Assembly: GCF_001280065.1 (NCBI RefSeq)
Contig: NZ_LGEA01000102.1
Location: 310,001-374,000, forward strand
Reading direction: 5' to 3'
Origin: Streptomyces sp. NRRL B-1140
GTDB lineage: Bacteria > Actinomycetota > Actinomycetes > Streptomycetales > Streptomycetaceae
DNA length: 64,000 nucleotides
The notes below the pieces were generated by a model that worked only from the letters and a program-made list of their open reading frames with translations, had not been told where the DNA came from and searched no databases. This document shows positions 25,641 through 37,336 of the stretch, in pieces. Every line of letters begins with the position of its first letter. Positions within the stretch are counted from its first letter, which is position 1. Both the position numbers and the translations under genes were made by a program.

Positions 25641-27707
25641 CCGCGCAAGACGGCTGACAGTCGGGGTACGAACGAGCCATGCCGGCGTATGGGCCGCCCG
25701 CGCCTCCCGGAGCAGGGCGGCGGTGGACACCCGGGGCCCCGACAGCACGTAGGTCAGCGCGAATCCCGCCCCGACCACCGCCGCTCCCCCGGCCGCGTCC
25801 AGCACCCAGTGGTTGCCGGTCGCGACGATCGAAACCCCGGTGACCAGCGGATGCAGCACACCCAGCGCCTTCACCCACCACCGGCGCGACAGCACCGCGA
25901 TCACGACGCCGCACCACAGCGACCAGCCGAAGTGCAGGGACGGCATGGCCGCGTACTGGTTGGTCAGGTGCGTGAGTGTGCCGTAATCGGGCCGGGAGAA
26001 GTCCTGGGTGCCGTGCACCGTGTCGATGAAGCCGAGCGTCGGCATCAGACGGGGCGGGGCCAAGGGGTAGAGCCAGAAGCCGACCAGGGCGAGCAGCGTG
26101 GCCAAGCCCAGGGCGGAGCGGGCCCAGCGGTAGTCGGCGGGGAGGCGCCAGTAGAGGACCGCGAGGACGGCCAGCGGGACCACGAAGTGGAACGACGTGT
26201 AGTACTGATCGAGGAAGTCCCGCAGCCAGTCCATCCCGACGACGTTGTGATTGGCCCAGCGCTCGATGTCGAGGTGCAGGACACGCTCGAGGTCGTAGAC
26301 CTGCCTGCCGTGCTCCTCCGCCTCCGCCCGCCCCGCCGAGTTGCTGCCGCCGCCCGCGGCGAGGCGGACCTGGGAGTAGGCGGCGTAGGTGACGCGCAGG
26401 AGGAGCAGCTCCAGGAGGAGGTTCGGGCGGGTGAGGACGCGGCGCAGGAACGGCATCAGCGGCACGTGCCGGAAGCGGGCCGGGGCGGCGGGCGCGTACG
26501 CGACCGGCAACGGCGCCCGGTAGTACGGCGAGGAGCGGGACAGGAACGGCACGGCGGTGGCGGCGGCGAGGGCGGCCAGCAGGACGACGTTGTCGCGCAG
26601 CGGCCGCAGGAGCGCCATGTCCGGCAGCAGCATCCTGGTCGGCAGGGTCATGACCAGGACGACGGCGACCGGCCAGACGTAGCGGTCCGAGGCGCGGGTG
26701 CCGACCCGGCCGACGACCGCGAGCAGCACCCACAGCAGCTGGTGCTGCCAGGCCGTGGGCGAGACGACGATCGCGGCACAGCCGGTGATCGCGACGGCGA
26801 GCAGCGGCCGGCCGTCCCGGAAGCAGTGCACGGCCCGGCGCAGGGCGAAGACGGCGACGGCCGCGCCGAGCGACAGGAAGAGTGCGATCTCCACGGGGCC
26901 GTCCAGGCCGAACCGGAGCAGGGCGCCGTGCAGGGACTGGTTGGCGAGGTCGTCGGCCCGGCCGCCCAGGCCGGCGCCCGCCAGGTGGTGGACCCAGTAC
27001 CGGGAGGAGTCGTGCGGCATCGCCGCCCAGGCGAGCCCGGTGCAGGCGGCGAAGGTGACACCGGTGGCGAGCGCGGCGCGTCTGCGGCCGGTGCACCACA
27101 GCAGGGGGGTGAACAGCAGCAGGGTGGGCTGGAGCGCCGCAGCGACACCGATGAGCAGGCCGCTGGTGCGCTGGCCGCGGACGGTGAAGCAGCCGAGCAG
27201 GACGAGCAGGACCGGGATGATGCTGGTCTGGCCGAGCGACAGGGTGCTGCGCACGGGCAGGGACAGCATGAGCAGACTGACGGCGACCGGCGCGGCCAGC
27301 AGTGCCGTGCGGCGGCCGACCGGCTGGGGCAGGGCGCGGGCGGCGGTCAGGCCGAGGGCGACGACGAGCAGCAGCGTGCCGAAGGTCCAGCCCCAGCCGA
27401 GGGCCTGTTCGGCCGAACGGGTGAGGGGCTTGAGGACGAGGCCCGAGAAGGGCGTGCCCGTGAAGCGGGTGGAGTCGTAGAGCGAGCCGTTGACGTGGAG
27501 CACGCCGTTCGGGCCGACCCAGGTCTCCAGGTCCGTCAGCCGCTCCCCGCGTGGGGTGGCGAGAACGGCGGCGACCTGCCGAGCGGCGAGGACGGCGGCG
27601 ATCAGCCACAGCACGAGGCGGGCGGCGCGCAGGCGTGTGCGGACCCCGTCGACGGCCGTCGCTCCGAAGCCTTCCGCCGGTCGTCCGCCGTGATCCGCCT
27701 TCGCCAC
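25296..27707 (-). CDS. Bifunctional GT87 mannosyltransferase-like / PAP2_3 phosphatase membrane protein, 3' end altered
   Basis: A polytopic membrane protein. The N-terminal half (about 30-400) is a GT87-type polyprenyl-sugar glycosyltransferase (LETWVGPNGVLHVNGSLYDS, repeated helices). The C-terminal half (about 430-670) is a PAP2_3/inositolphosphotransferase-like phosphatase with active-site motifs AAMPSLHFGWSLW and ATGNHWVLDAAGG. A normal end would be expected near residue 680. Instead the frame has no stop and runs 115 codons antisense through the MFS gene to 25296. GTG 27707 has GGAAGGCC upstream. The tail is probably unstructured. Confidence 0.78.
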   Translation of the reverse strand: MAKADHGGRPAEGFGATAVDGVRTRLRAARLVLWLIAAVLAARQVAAVLATPRGERLTDLETWVGPNGVLHVNGSLYDSTRFTGTPFSGLVLKPLTRSAEQALGWGWTFGTLLLVVALGLTAARALPQPVGRRTALLAAPVAVSLLMLSLPVRSTLSLGQTSIIPVLLVLLGCFTVRGQRTSGLLIGVAAALQPTLLLFTPLLWCTGRRRAALATGVTFAACTGLAWAAMPHDSSRYWVHHLAGAGLGGRADDLANQSLHGALLRFGLDGPVEIALFLSLGAAVAVFALRRAVHCFRDGRPLLAVAITGCAAIVVSPTAWQHQLLWVLLAVVGRVGTRASDRYVWPVAVVLVMTLPTRMLLPDMALLRPLRDNVVLLAALAAATAVPFLSRSSPYYRAPLPVAYAPAAPARFRHVPLMPFLRRVLTRPNLLLELLLLRVTYAAYSQVRLAAGGGSNSAGRAEAEEHGRQVYDLERVLHLDIERWANHNVVGMDWLRDFLDQYYTSFHFVVPLAVLAVLYWRLPADYRWARSALGLATLLALVGFWLYPLAPPRLMPTLGFIDTVHGTQDFSRPDYGTLTHLTNQYAAMPSLHFGWSLWCGVVIAVLSRRWWVKALGVLHPLVTGVSIVATGNHWVLDAAGGAAVVGAGFALTYVLSGPRVSTAALLREARAAHTPAWLVRTPTVSRLARLSLPSRQIRVLPGQPLCERGNQCAAGHAEEERHNGPVARDAHQGSDGCAERALQRAEDRRTGTGRVRHAFEGECGGGGEDLPEAEEADADQAEGPHPVEISGGGDEEGGGARHQ

Positions 27708-27928
27708 GCCTCATCGGCCTTCCGCAGCAGTTCATCCCACATATCCAGAATGCGTGGAAATCTCCTGCGAACCCTATGGGGAGCACGCGACCCCGGTAAG
27801 GAAGGCGCGAGCAGCCACGGACCATTGGCGACTGCACACGCAGGGAAGCGAGAAGGATCACATGAAGATCGGGTGGGAACCGCCGGGGAGGGGGCAGAAG
27901 CACCTGCACAGCGCCGGTTTACGTGCAG

Positions 27929-27946
27929 TGTGCAACGACTTGCACA
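27929..27946. promoter_or_regulatory. Candidate operator in the 27708-28055 intergenic region
   Basis: TGTGCAA-CGAC-TTGCACA is a perfect 7-base inverted repeat, 110 bases before the MFS start at 28056. The 349-base region between these divergent genes shows no convincing gene; a 96-codon frame at 27754 has no ribosome binding site or protein-like composition. The binding protein is unknown. Confidence 0.5.
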
Positions 27947-28055
27947 CCGCCCGTGAGCGGAGCAAATCCGCCTATCGTCGCTTATTCGGCCCGTACGACA
28001 GCGCCGCCGCGCGGGACCGCGTCCTTGCCCCCGTCGAAAGGTAGGCGAGCGAGCC

Positions 28056-29441
28056 TTGTCGACTGCCTCAGTCGCCACCCCTGCTTCCCTCGTGAAGACC
28101 CGCAAAGCGAAGACCCCCGACCCCACCGTCACCGACCCCGCGCTCGTCAAGCGCGCCGTGAAGGCGGCCGCGCTGGGCAACGCGATGGAGTGGTTCGACT
28201 TCGGCGTCTACAGCTACATCGCCGTCACGCTGGGCAAGGTCTTCTTCCCCTCGGGCAATCCCACCGCACAGCTGCTGTCCACGTTCGGCGCCTTCGCCGC
28301 GGCCTTCCTGGTCCGCCCCCTCGGCGGCATGGTCTTCGGCCCGCTCGGCGACCGCGTGGGCCGCCAGAAGGTCCTCGCCCTGACCATGATCATGATGGCG
28401 GCGGGCACCTTCGCGATCGGCCTGATCCCGTCGTACGCGACGATCGGCGTCGGCGCGCCGGTCCTGCTCCTGGTGGCCCGCCTCGTGCAGGGCTTCTCCA
28501 CCGGTGGCGAGTACGCGGGTGCCTCCACGTTCATCGCCGAGTACGCCCCCGACAAGCGGCGCGGCTTCCTCGGCAGCTGGCTGGAGTTTGGCACGCTCGC
28601 CGGCTACATCGGCGGCGCGGGCCTGGTCACGATCATGACCGCCCTGCTCTCGGCCGACGATCTGACCTCCTGGGGCTGGCGCATCCCGTTCCTGGTCGCG
28701 GGCCCGATGGGCATCATCGGCCTCTACCTCCGGCTGCGCCTGGAGGAGACCCCGGCGTTCGCCGCCGAGGCGGAGAAGGCCGAGAACAACCGCCCGAAGA
28801 CCCCGCTGCGCGAGATGGTCACCGGCCAGTGGCGCGCGCTGCTGCTCTGCGTCGGCCTGGTGCTGGTCTTCAACGTCACCGACTACATGCTGCTGTCGTA
28901 CATGCCCAGCTACCTGACCGGCCAGCTCCACTACGACGAGACGCACGGCCTGCTGGTCGTCCTCGGTGTGATGGCCGTGATGATGATCGCCCAGCCGTTC
29001 GTCGGCGCGCTGACCGACCGGGTCGGCCGCCGCCCGGTGATCGCCACCGGCTGTGCCGGTTTCCTGCTGCTGTCCGTCCCGGCCCTGCTGCTGATCCGCC
29101 AGGGCAGCCTGCTCGCCGTCGCGCTCGGCATGGGCGCCCTCGGCATGCTGCTGGTGTGCTTCACGGCGGCGATGCCCTCCGCGCTGCCGGCGCTGTTCCC
29201 GACGAAGGTCCGCTACGGCTCGCTGTCGATCGGCTTCAATGTCTCGGTGTCCCTGTTCGGCGGGACCACCCCGCTCGTGGTCACGGCCCTGATCGGCGCG
29301 ACCGGGAACATGATGATGCCCGCGTACTACATGATGGCCGCTGCCGTGATCGGCGGTTTCGCGGTGTGGCGCATGGCGGAGTCGGCGGGGCGTCCGCTGC
29401 CTGGTTCGGCGCCCTCGGTGGCGGGCCGACACGCCGAGTGA
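28056..29441 (+). CDS. MFS metabolite:proton symporter (MHS family, ProP/KgtP/ShiA-like)
   Basis: A 461-residue, 12-helix importer. Family signatures are GNAMEWFDFGVYSYIAVTLG at about 41-60, RPLGGMVFGPLGDRVGRQKV, and VQGFSTGGEYAGASTFIAEY followed by APDKRRG. MHS members import organic acids or betaine with protons. TTG 28056 with AAAGGTAGGCG upstream gives the family's usual length. Substrate not predictable. Confidence 0.88.
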   Translation: MSTASVATPASLVKTRKAKTPDPTVTDPALVKRAVKAAALGNAMEWFDFGVYSYIAVTLGKVFFPSGNPTAQLLSTFGAFAAAFLVRPLGGMVFGPLGDRVGRQKVLALTMIMMAAGTFAIGLIPSYATIGVGAPVLLLVARLVQGFSTGGEYAGASTFIAEYAPDKRRGFLGSWLEFGTLAGYIGGAGLVTIMTALLSADDLTSWGWRIPFLVAGPMGIIGLYLRLRLEETPAFAAEAEKAENNRPKTPLREMVTGQWRALLLCVGLVLVFNVTDYMLLSYMPSYLTGQLHYDETHGLLVVLGVMAVMMIAQPFVGALTDRVGRRPVIATGCAGFLLLSVPALLLIRQGSLLAVALGMGALGMLLVCFTAAMPSALPALFPTKVRYGSLSIGFNVSVSLFGGTTPLVVTALIGATGNMMMPAYYMMAAAVIGGFAVWRMAESAGRPLPGSAPSVAGRHAE

Positions 29442-29475
29442 AAACCCGCTGACAGCGACCCGCGCACCAACTATC

Positions 29476-29518
29476 TTCGTCAGCGCCGGTAGTTAGGGAT
29501 GCTAACTATGCTGACGAA
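29476..29518. promoter_or_regulatory. Nested inverted repeats before the O-methyltransferase gene
   Basis: TTCGTCAGC (29476-29484) pairs with GCTGACGAA (29510-29518), and within it TAGTTAG pairs with CTAACTA. The inner TAGTTAG..CTAACTA resembles MarR-type operators, but no regulator gene is adjacent. It could also terminate the MFS transcript. Confidence 0.5.
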
Positions 29519-29530
29519 AGGTAGAGGTGC

Positions 29531-30202
29531 ATGAGCGAGTCGCACGTCTGGGACGAGGTCGACGCCTACTTCACCGCCCACCTCGCCCCGGACGACGAAG
29601 CCCTGGCGGCCACCCTGCGCGAGAGCGACGCCGCCGGGCTTCCGCACATCAACGTCGCCGGGAACCAGGGCAAGCTGCTCCAGCTCCTCGCCCAGATCCA
29701 GGGCGCCCGCCACATCCTGGAGATCGGCACGCTCGGCGGCTACAGCACCATCTGGCTGGGCCGCGCCCTGCCCTCCGACGGGCGCCTGGTCTCCCTGGAG
29801 TACGACCCCCGGCACGCCGAGGTCGCCGTCCGCAACATCGCCCGCGCCGGGCTGGAGAAGCTGGTCGAGGTGCGGGTGGGCCCGGCCCTGGAGTCGCTGC
29901 CCAAGCTGGCCGACGAGAACCCGCCCCCGTTCGACCTGGTCTTCATCGACGCCGACAAGGTCAACAACCCGCACTACGTGGAGTGGGCCATCAGGCTCAC
30001 CAGCACGGGCAGCCTGATCGTCCTCGACAACGTCGTACGGGGCGGCCGGGTCGTCGACGCGGACAGCACCGCCCCGGACGTGACGGGCACCCGCGGCGCG
30101 ATCGAGCTGATCGCCGCCCACCCGAGGCTGAGCGGCACGGCGATCCAGACGGTGGGCATGAAGGGTTACGACGGGTTCGCGCTGGCCCGTGTGCTGGCGT
30201 GA
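29531..30202 (+). CDS. Cation-dependent O-methyltransferase (family 3)
   Basis: A 223-residue class I methyltransferase of the caffeoyl-CoA/catechol O-methyltransferase type. The SAM motif is ILEIGTLGGYSTIWLGRALP at about 65-84. Metal ligands are expected in FDLVFIDADKVNNPHYVEWA and in LIVLDNVVRGGRV. ATG 29531 follows GAAAGGTAGAGG. Acts in the cytosol on a phenolic or similar hydroxyl; the acceptor is unknown. Confidence 0.9.
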   Translation: MSESHVWDEVDAYFTAHLAPDDEALAATLRESDAAGLPHINVAGNQGKLLQLLAQIQGARHILEIGTLGGYSTIWLGRALPSDGRLVSLEYDPRHAEVAVRNIARAGLEKLVEVRVGPALESLPKLADENPPPFDLVFIDADKVNNPHYVEWAIRLTSTGSLIVLDNVVRGGRVVDADSTAPDVTGTRGAIELIAAHPRLSGTAIQTVGMKGYDGFALARVLA

Positions 30203-30212
30203 GGCCCCGCCG

Positions 30213-30605
30213 TCACACCTCGTGGTAGAAGCCCACGTTGACGCTGCGCGGGGCGGTGCGGTCCTGGACGATGATCTCGCCGCTGCCGCCCCTGGGCAGC
30301 GCGACGGTGCCGCCGTACGTCAGGGGCTGGGCGTACTCCCCCGACACCAGCCGCACTTCGGAGGACGGGTCGGGCTGGGAACCGCGCAGCCAGGTGACCT
30401 GCCAGGTGCCCTCCGGCCCGCACAGGAACTCCAGGTGGACGCGGGAGACGAACAGCCAGTCGTCCGGCGTGCTCAGCCGGCACACGGACTTGTCGCGGCC
30501 CACCCGCAGCACCGCACCCGGCTCGCTGGGCGCTTCGGCCATGAGCATGCCGGCCGTGGCGCCGGCCTCCGCCTCCGCGACGGTGGCCATGGTGAGTTCG
30601 AGCAC
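30213..30605 (-). CDS. FHA-domain-like protein
   Basis: A 130-residue protein. The core VLRVGRDKSVCRLSTPDDWL then FVSRVHLEF holds the Gly-Arg and Ser..Val-His residues that FHA domains use to bind phosphothreonine. GTG 30605 is preceded by AGGAGGAGCGCAC, a strong ribosome binding site. No kinase gene is adjacent. It probably reads a Ser/Thr kinase signal, but the partner is unknown. Confidence 0.72.
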   Translation of the reverse strand: MLELTMATVAEAEAGATAGMLMAEAPSEPGAVLRVGRDKSVCRLSTPDDWLFVSRVHLEFLCGPEGTWQVTWLRGSQPDPSSEVRLVSGEYAQPLTYGGTVALPRGGSGEIIVQDRTAPRSVNVGFYHEV

Positions 30606-30701
30606 GTGCGCTCCTCCTGAGACGTCCTGGTGGGTCTGCCAGGTTCTTGGCCCGCCGCATGATAAAACGCCCGGCCACGCGGTGTCCGGCACAATGGCCT
30701 C

Positions 30702-31109
30702 ATGACCGAGCGAAAGCCACCGGGCGTCGACTTCGAGTCCTGGGTCGACAAGCAGATCCGTGACGCGGAGGCACGCGGGGAGTTCGACCGGCTGCCGGGC
30801 GCGGGCGCACCGCTCCCCCCTGACGTCGAGAGCACCTACGACGAACTGTGGTGGGTCAAACGGAAGATGGCCCGCGAGGGCTTCTCCGTCCTCCCGCCGG
30901 CGCTGGCGCTGCGCAAGGAGGCGGAGGACGCGTGGGAGGCCGCGCTCGCGGCTCCTTCGGAGCGGATCGTCCGGAAGATCATCGACGAGGTCAACGTCAA
31001 GATCCGCGAGATGATGTTCAAGCCGCCGCCCGGCCCCCCGCTGGGAAAGAAGCCGTACGACGTCGAGGACGTCGTACGGCGGTGGCGGGAGCGCCGGGCG
31101 GATCACTGA
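30702..31109 (+). CDS. DUF1992 (DnaJ-homologue subfamily C member 28-like) protein
   Basis: A 135-residue protein with the DUF1992 block FESWVDKQIRDAEARGEFDR followed by LPGAGAPLP, and later KIIDEVNVKIREMM. It has no J domain. ATG 30702 is the only sensible start. Function of the family is not established. Confidence 0.85.
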   Translation: MTERKPPGVDFESWVDKQIRDAEARGEFDRLPGAGAPLPPDVESTYDELWWVKRKMAREGFSVLPPALALRKEAEDAWEAALAAPSERIVRKIIDEVNVKIREMMFKPPPGPPLGKKPYDVEDVVRRWRERRADH

Positions 31110-31128
31110 CCGGGGGAATCACCCCGTG

Positions 31129-31818
31129 TCACACGTGCAGCAGCCTCTCGGCCAGCTCACGGTAGTCCTTCAGGGCCAGGCGGAGCTGCTCGGTGTCGGC
31201 CGACGACACGGACCTGCTCTCGCCGCCCTCCACGGACTGCCAGGAGTGGCGCAGGGTGCGGCGGCGCTGCGTCACGGCCTCGGTGAAGCGGGCCGCGATC
31301 TCCTCCAGCACGTGGTCGGCCTCCTCGACGGCGGCCCGGGGCCCGTCGACGAACCCGGCGACGGCGTGCTGCAGTTGCGCGCCGAGCTTGTCGCACTCCT
31401 CGTGGGCGAGGAGGTGGGCCCGGTTCTTCGCGGAGCCGGCCTTGTCGGGGCCGGTGCCGTGGTCGCCGCGGGGCACTCCGGACCCCAGCCGGTCCGCGTC
31501 ACGCCGGTCCACGTCGGGCCGGTCCAGGTCGGGGCGGTCGGCGCGCCGGTCCGTGCCGGGCACATCGGTGCCGAGCGTCGCGGCGCGGTCCGCGTCGGTG
31601 CCGTGCGGGACGCCGCGGTCGGTGTCGGGCCCGGGGGTGGCGTCGCGGTCGGTTCCGGGGCCGTGGCCGGTGCCGTGGGGCTGTTCCGGGCCCCGGGCGG
31701 TCTCGTGGCGGCCCGTGTCCGGTGCGGTCGTGCGGCGGCCGGTGCCCAGCGCGCTCTCGCCGCGGGCGTCCGGCGCATCCGGCGTCTGGTCGCCGGGCGG
31801 TCGGGTCATGTCGGCCAT
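31129..31818 (-). CDS. Hypothetical protein with Asp/Arg/Gly/Thr-rich low-complexity N-terminal half
   Basis: A 229-residue protein. Residues 1-125 are low complexity, full of TDRD, PDLDRPDVDRRDADR and similar runs. Residues 130-229 form a helical domain (AHLLAHEECDKLGAQLQHAV, EEIAARFTEAVTQRRRTLRH) that is also seen in the upstream gene product, so the two are paralogue-like. ATG 31818 with AAGGAGAG upstream starts 5 bases after the previous stop. No known domain; function unknown. Confidence 0.7.
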   Translation of the reverse strand: MADMTRPPGDQTPDAPDARGESALGTGRRTTAPDTGRHETARGPEQPHGTGHGPGTDRDATPGPDTDRGVPHGTDADRAATLGTDVPGTDRRADRPDLDRPDVDRRDADRLGSGVPRGDHGTGPDKAGSAKNRAHLLAHEECDKLGAQLQHAVAGFVDGPRAAVEEADHVLEEIAARFTEAVTQRRRTLRHSWQSVEGGESRSVSSADTEQLRLALKDYRELAERLLHV

Positions 31819-31823
31819 TGTGC

Positions 31824-32519
31824 TCAACTCTCCTTCGCCTGGCGTCGGTTCATCGCCCACGGCAGGTGCCCGCCGCGGGCCGGGGCCTTGCGGCCGCCGT
31901 TCACAGCGGCGCGCTCACGGCCGCTGTCGTGCCGTCCGCCGGTGTGGCCGCCGCCGTCGTGGCGGGCCGGCTTCACCAGCTCCTCGAACAGGGCGCGGGC
32001 CGCGACGAAGGCCTCACGCATGTCTTCCGTACCCTGGCCGCCGTCACGGGCGTCCTCCGCCCGCAGGTGCGCCGCGCGGTGCACGCGCCGGTAGCCGTCG
32101 ACGTGGTGGGCGTGGTGCACCGACAGCGCGGCCAGCTGTTCCTCGTACTGCCCGCCGTCCGGGAAGCCCCGGGCACCGGCGACCTCGGCGAGCAGCCGGT
32201 CCGCCTCGGCGACGGCCTCGCGCGGCGAGTCGACGAACCGCTCCTGGGCGGCCGTCCAGCGCGCCTCGAACTGCTCGCGCTGCGCCGGTTCCAGCGACCG
32301 CTCACGCAGACTGCCGTGGCGCTCCACGCGCTCGGTCAGTTCACGCTCGGCCGCTTTGGCGTCGCCGTCGTGCCGGGCGACGGCCCGGTCGTACTCGGGT
32401 CCGAAGCGCCGCTTCAGGCTCGGGCCCCGCCGAGGCCCTCGGGCGCGCAGAGTCATGACGGCCGCGATGATGACGACCGCCGCGATCACGATCAGAGCAA
32501 TGATCAGGCCAGTGGACAT
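31824..32519 (-). CDS. Single-helix membrane protein with charged helical domain
   Basis: A 231-residue protein. An N-terminal membrane helix (LIIALIVIAAVVIIAAVMTL, about 5-24) leads into a basic segment and a helical domain (ARWTAAQERFVDSPREAVAE, ADRLLAEVAGARGF). It ends in a Gly/His/Arg-rich tail. The domain resembles the C-terminal half of the next gene in this two-gene operon. ATG 32519 follows GGAAGGC. Cytoplasmic face of the membrane likely; function unknown. Confidence 0.75.
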   Translation of the reverse strand: MSTGLIIALIVIAAVVIIAAVMTLRARGPRRGPSLKRRFGPEYDRAVARHDGDAKAAERELTERVERHGSLRERSLEPAQREQFEARWTAAQERFVDSPREAVAEADRLLAEVAGARGFPDGGQYEEQLAALSVHHAHHVDGYRRVHRAAHLRAEDARDGGQGTEDMREAFVAARALFEELVKPARHDGGGHTGGRHDSGRERAAVNGGRKAPARGGHLPWAMNRRQAKES

Positions 32520-32691
32520 GAATGCCTTCCGGGTTCTCGGCCCAACCGGCTCTCCTCGCGAGCCGGTTCGTCCGTCGGGTGTCCCCGAAGCCCGTCTCCA
32601 AACGGCCCCTGGGCGCACCCGGGGCACCAGACGTGGCCGGAACTATTCGGTTGCGTGTCCGATGGGGTGGCTGTGGAGAATGCGGTTCGTG

Positions 32692-35285
<2,594 letters not shown>

Positions 35286-35393
35286 TTATGGCCTGCCGGG
35301 CCCTTTTGGAAGCCGTGCTTCCGGGGGCTGCTCGACCACCCTGTGGAGAAGATCTGGATAATCTCTGGAGTTCGCGAGGGGAGGGAGGGACGC

Positions 35394-36632
35394 GTGGAAC
35401 CGCCGAACGGTAACCCGTGCCCGGAGTGCGGGGCGCCCAGACAGCGGGACAACACCCCCGCCTGCGCCTGCACACACCGAGCCGCCGAGGCCCTGCGCGA
35501 CGCCCGCACGGCCCAGGCGGCGGCAGCGGAGGACTTCGACCCGCTGCGGATCCGCCCGTACGTGGAGATCGATCCCACGACCCCGAAGCCGCCCGCAGTG
35601 GCCCCGGGCGACGCGGGCGCGGACACCCCGGACTCCGCCGACGCGCACGGCACTGCCGCTCCTCAACCCGCCCAGGGCCGGGGAGCGACGGCCGCGGCGG
35701 CCGCGCCGCGGCGTGCGGGGACGGACCCCGTCGCCCCGTCCCCGCACGCGGCGACGGGCGTCACCGCCTCGTCGCGGCCCGCGGAGCCGGCGCCCGCCGG
35801 GGGTGCCGCTCCGCCGCCCTCCCCCGCCGACGCCACGATGCCCCTGCGCCCGGTCGGCCCGGACGCGACCGCCGCCCTTCCGGCCGCCACCGTCTCGATG
35901 GGCCCGACGCCCCCTGCTCCCGCCGCGGCCGAGCCGAGCGTCACCGACCTGCGCCTGTTCGAAGGAACGGCGCGGGCGGACCGCGGCGCCGCGGGCGGGA
36001 GCGGCGCGCAGAGGTCCGGGCGGCGGCGCACCCTGCTGCTCGCCACGGCCGGTGCCTGTGCCGCCGTCGTCGCGGCGGCCGGGTACGCCAGCGGGCTGTT
36101 CTCCTACGAGGGCCCGTCCCGGGACAGCGCGCTGCCGGACGACATCCGCGCGAGTGTGCCGGACGCCCCGTCGAGCAGCGCGGCGTCCACACCCCCGGCA
36201 GGCGACGCTCCGGCGGCTCCCCCGGCCCCGGCGGCGCCACGGCCGTCGCCGTCCCGGAGCGGGAGCCCGTCCGCCTCGCCGTCGCCGTCCGCGCCGAGCC
36301 CCTCGGCGAGCCCGTCGCAGTCGCCGTCCCCGTCGGCATCGCAGCCGTCCGCCACGGCGACCGGAGCCGAGCAGGCACCCCCGGACAACTCCCGCCAGAA
36401 GGCCGGCCCCACCGTCCTGCGCCTCGGCGACCGCGGCCCGGAGGTCACCGAACTACAGCTCCGCCTGCGTCAGTTGAACCTGTACGTCGACGACGCCGAC
36501 GGCAGCTTCGACGACCGCCTCCAGGAAGCGGTCCGCACCTACCAGTGGTCACGCGGCATCCAGAGCGACGACCTCGGCGTGTACGACGCGGAGACCCGGA
36601 ACAAGCTGGAGTCGGAAACCCGGGCGCCGTGA
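35394..36632 (+). CDS. Membrane-anchored peptidoglycan-binding (PG_binding_1) protein
   Basis: A 412-residue protein. The N-terminus is a zinc-ribbon-like segment (GNPCPECGAPRQRDNTPACA), then a long Ala/Pro-rich cytoplasmic region follows. One membrane helix lies at about 210-230 (LLLATAGACAAVVAAAGYAS), followed by a Ser/Pro extracellular stalk (SPSASPSPSAPSPSASPS). A C-terminal peptidoglycan-binding domain covers about 340-405 (LRLGDRGPEVTELQLRLRQL, FDDRLQEAVRTYQ). GTG 35394 follows GGGAGGGACGC. It links the cytoplasm to the wall. Confidence 0.85.
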   Translation: MEPPNGNPCPECGAPRQRDNTPACACTHRAAEALRDARTAQAAAAEDFDPLRIRPYVEIDPTTPKPPAVAPGDAGADTPDSADAHGTAAPQPAQGRGATAAAAAPRRAGTDPVAPSPHAATGVTASSRPAEPAPAGGAAPPPSPADATMPLRPVGPDATAALPAATVSMGPTPPAPAAAEPSVTDLRLFEGTARADRGAAGGSGAQRSGRRRTLLLATAGACAAVVAAAGYASGLFSYEGPSRDSALPDDIRASVPDAPSSSAASTPPAGDAPAAPPAPAAPRPSPSRSGSPSASPSPSAPSPSASPSQSPSPSASQPSATATGAEQAPPDNSRQKAGPTVLRLGDRGPEVTELQLRLRQLNLYVDDADGSFDDRLQEAVRTYQWSRGIQSDDLGVYDAETRNKLESETRAP

Positions 36633-36676
36633 CGGCCCGATGAGCCGGTTGCCCGGGCCCGGCCGAGTGTCCGGCC

Positions 36677-37336
36677 TCAGCCGATGTGCAGGCGGATCGC
36701 CCCGTCGCCCAGGGCCTCCACCCGCACCCGCGTGAGGTCCTCGATCACGACGTCGGGCTCGTGGGCCGCGGCCCGGGGGCCGATGCCCACCACGGTCATT
36801 CCGGCGGCGCGACCGGCCGCTATCCCGGCTCCGGAGTCCTCGAACACCACACAGTCGGCGGGGGCGATCCCCAGCTCGGCGGCGCCCTTCAGAAAGCCCT
36901 CCGGGTCGGGTTTGCTCGCCCCGACGGACTCCGCCGTCACCCGTACCCCGGGCAGATCCAGACCGGCCGCGGCCATCCGCGCCGTCGACAGCGGCACGTC
37001 GGCGGAGGTCACCAGGGCGTGCGGCAGCCCCCGCAACGAGGCCAGGAACTCCGGCGCCCCGGGGATCGCGACGACGCCGTCGGTGTCGGCCGTCTCCTCG
37101 GCGAGCATCCGGGCGTTGTCGGCGTGGTTCTGCTCCATCGGCCGCTCGGGCAGCAGCAGCGCCATGGAGGCGTAGCCCTGCCGGCCGTGCACGACCTTCA
37201 TGACCTCGTCGCCGTCCAGCCCGTGGCGTTCGGCCCAGCGCCGCCAGACGCGCTCGACCGAGGCGTCGGAGTTGACGAGGGTGCCGTCCATGTCCAGCAG
37301 GAGGGCGCGGGCGGTGAGCACGGCGGTGGCCGTCAT
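36677..37336 (-). CDS. HAD-superfamily hydrolase (beta-phosphoglucomutase/phosphatase-like)
   Basis: A 219-residue HAD-IA phosphatase. Motif I is LLLDMDGTLVNSD (Asp nucleophile and acid/base at about 14-16), motif II is ALVTSADVPL, the motif III Lys lies in GASKPDPEGFL and motif IV is VVFEDSGAGI. The cap domain lies between. ATG 37336. Acts on a small phosphorylated sugar or related metabolite; substrate not predictable. The 209-base gap upstream shows no gene. Confidence 0.88.
   Translation of the reverse strand: MTATAVLTARALLLDMDGTLVNSDASVERVWRRWAERHGLDGDEVMKVVHGRQGYASMALLLPERPMEQNHADNARMLAEETADTDGVVAIPGAPEFLASLRGLPHALVTSADVPLSTARMAAAGLDLPGVRVTAESVGASKPDPEGFLKGAAELGIAPADCVVFEDSGAGIAAGRAAGMTVVGIGPRAAAHEPDVVIEDLTRVRVEALGDGAIRLHIG

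Noticed and set aside
27754..28044. 96-codon plus-strand frame in the intergenic region
   Set aside because: No ribosome binding site, mixed composition, no domain, and it overlaps the likely promoters of both flanking genes.
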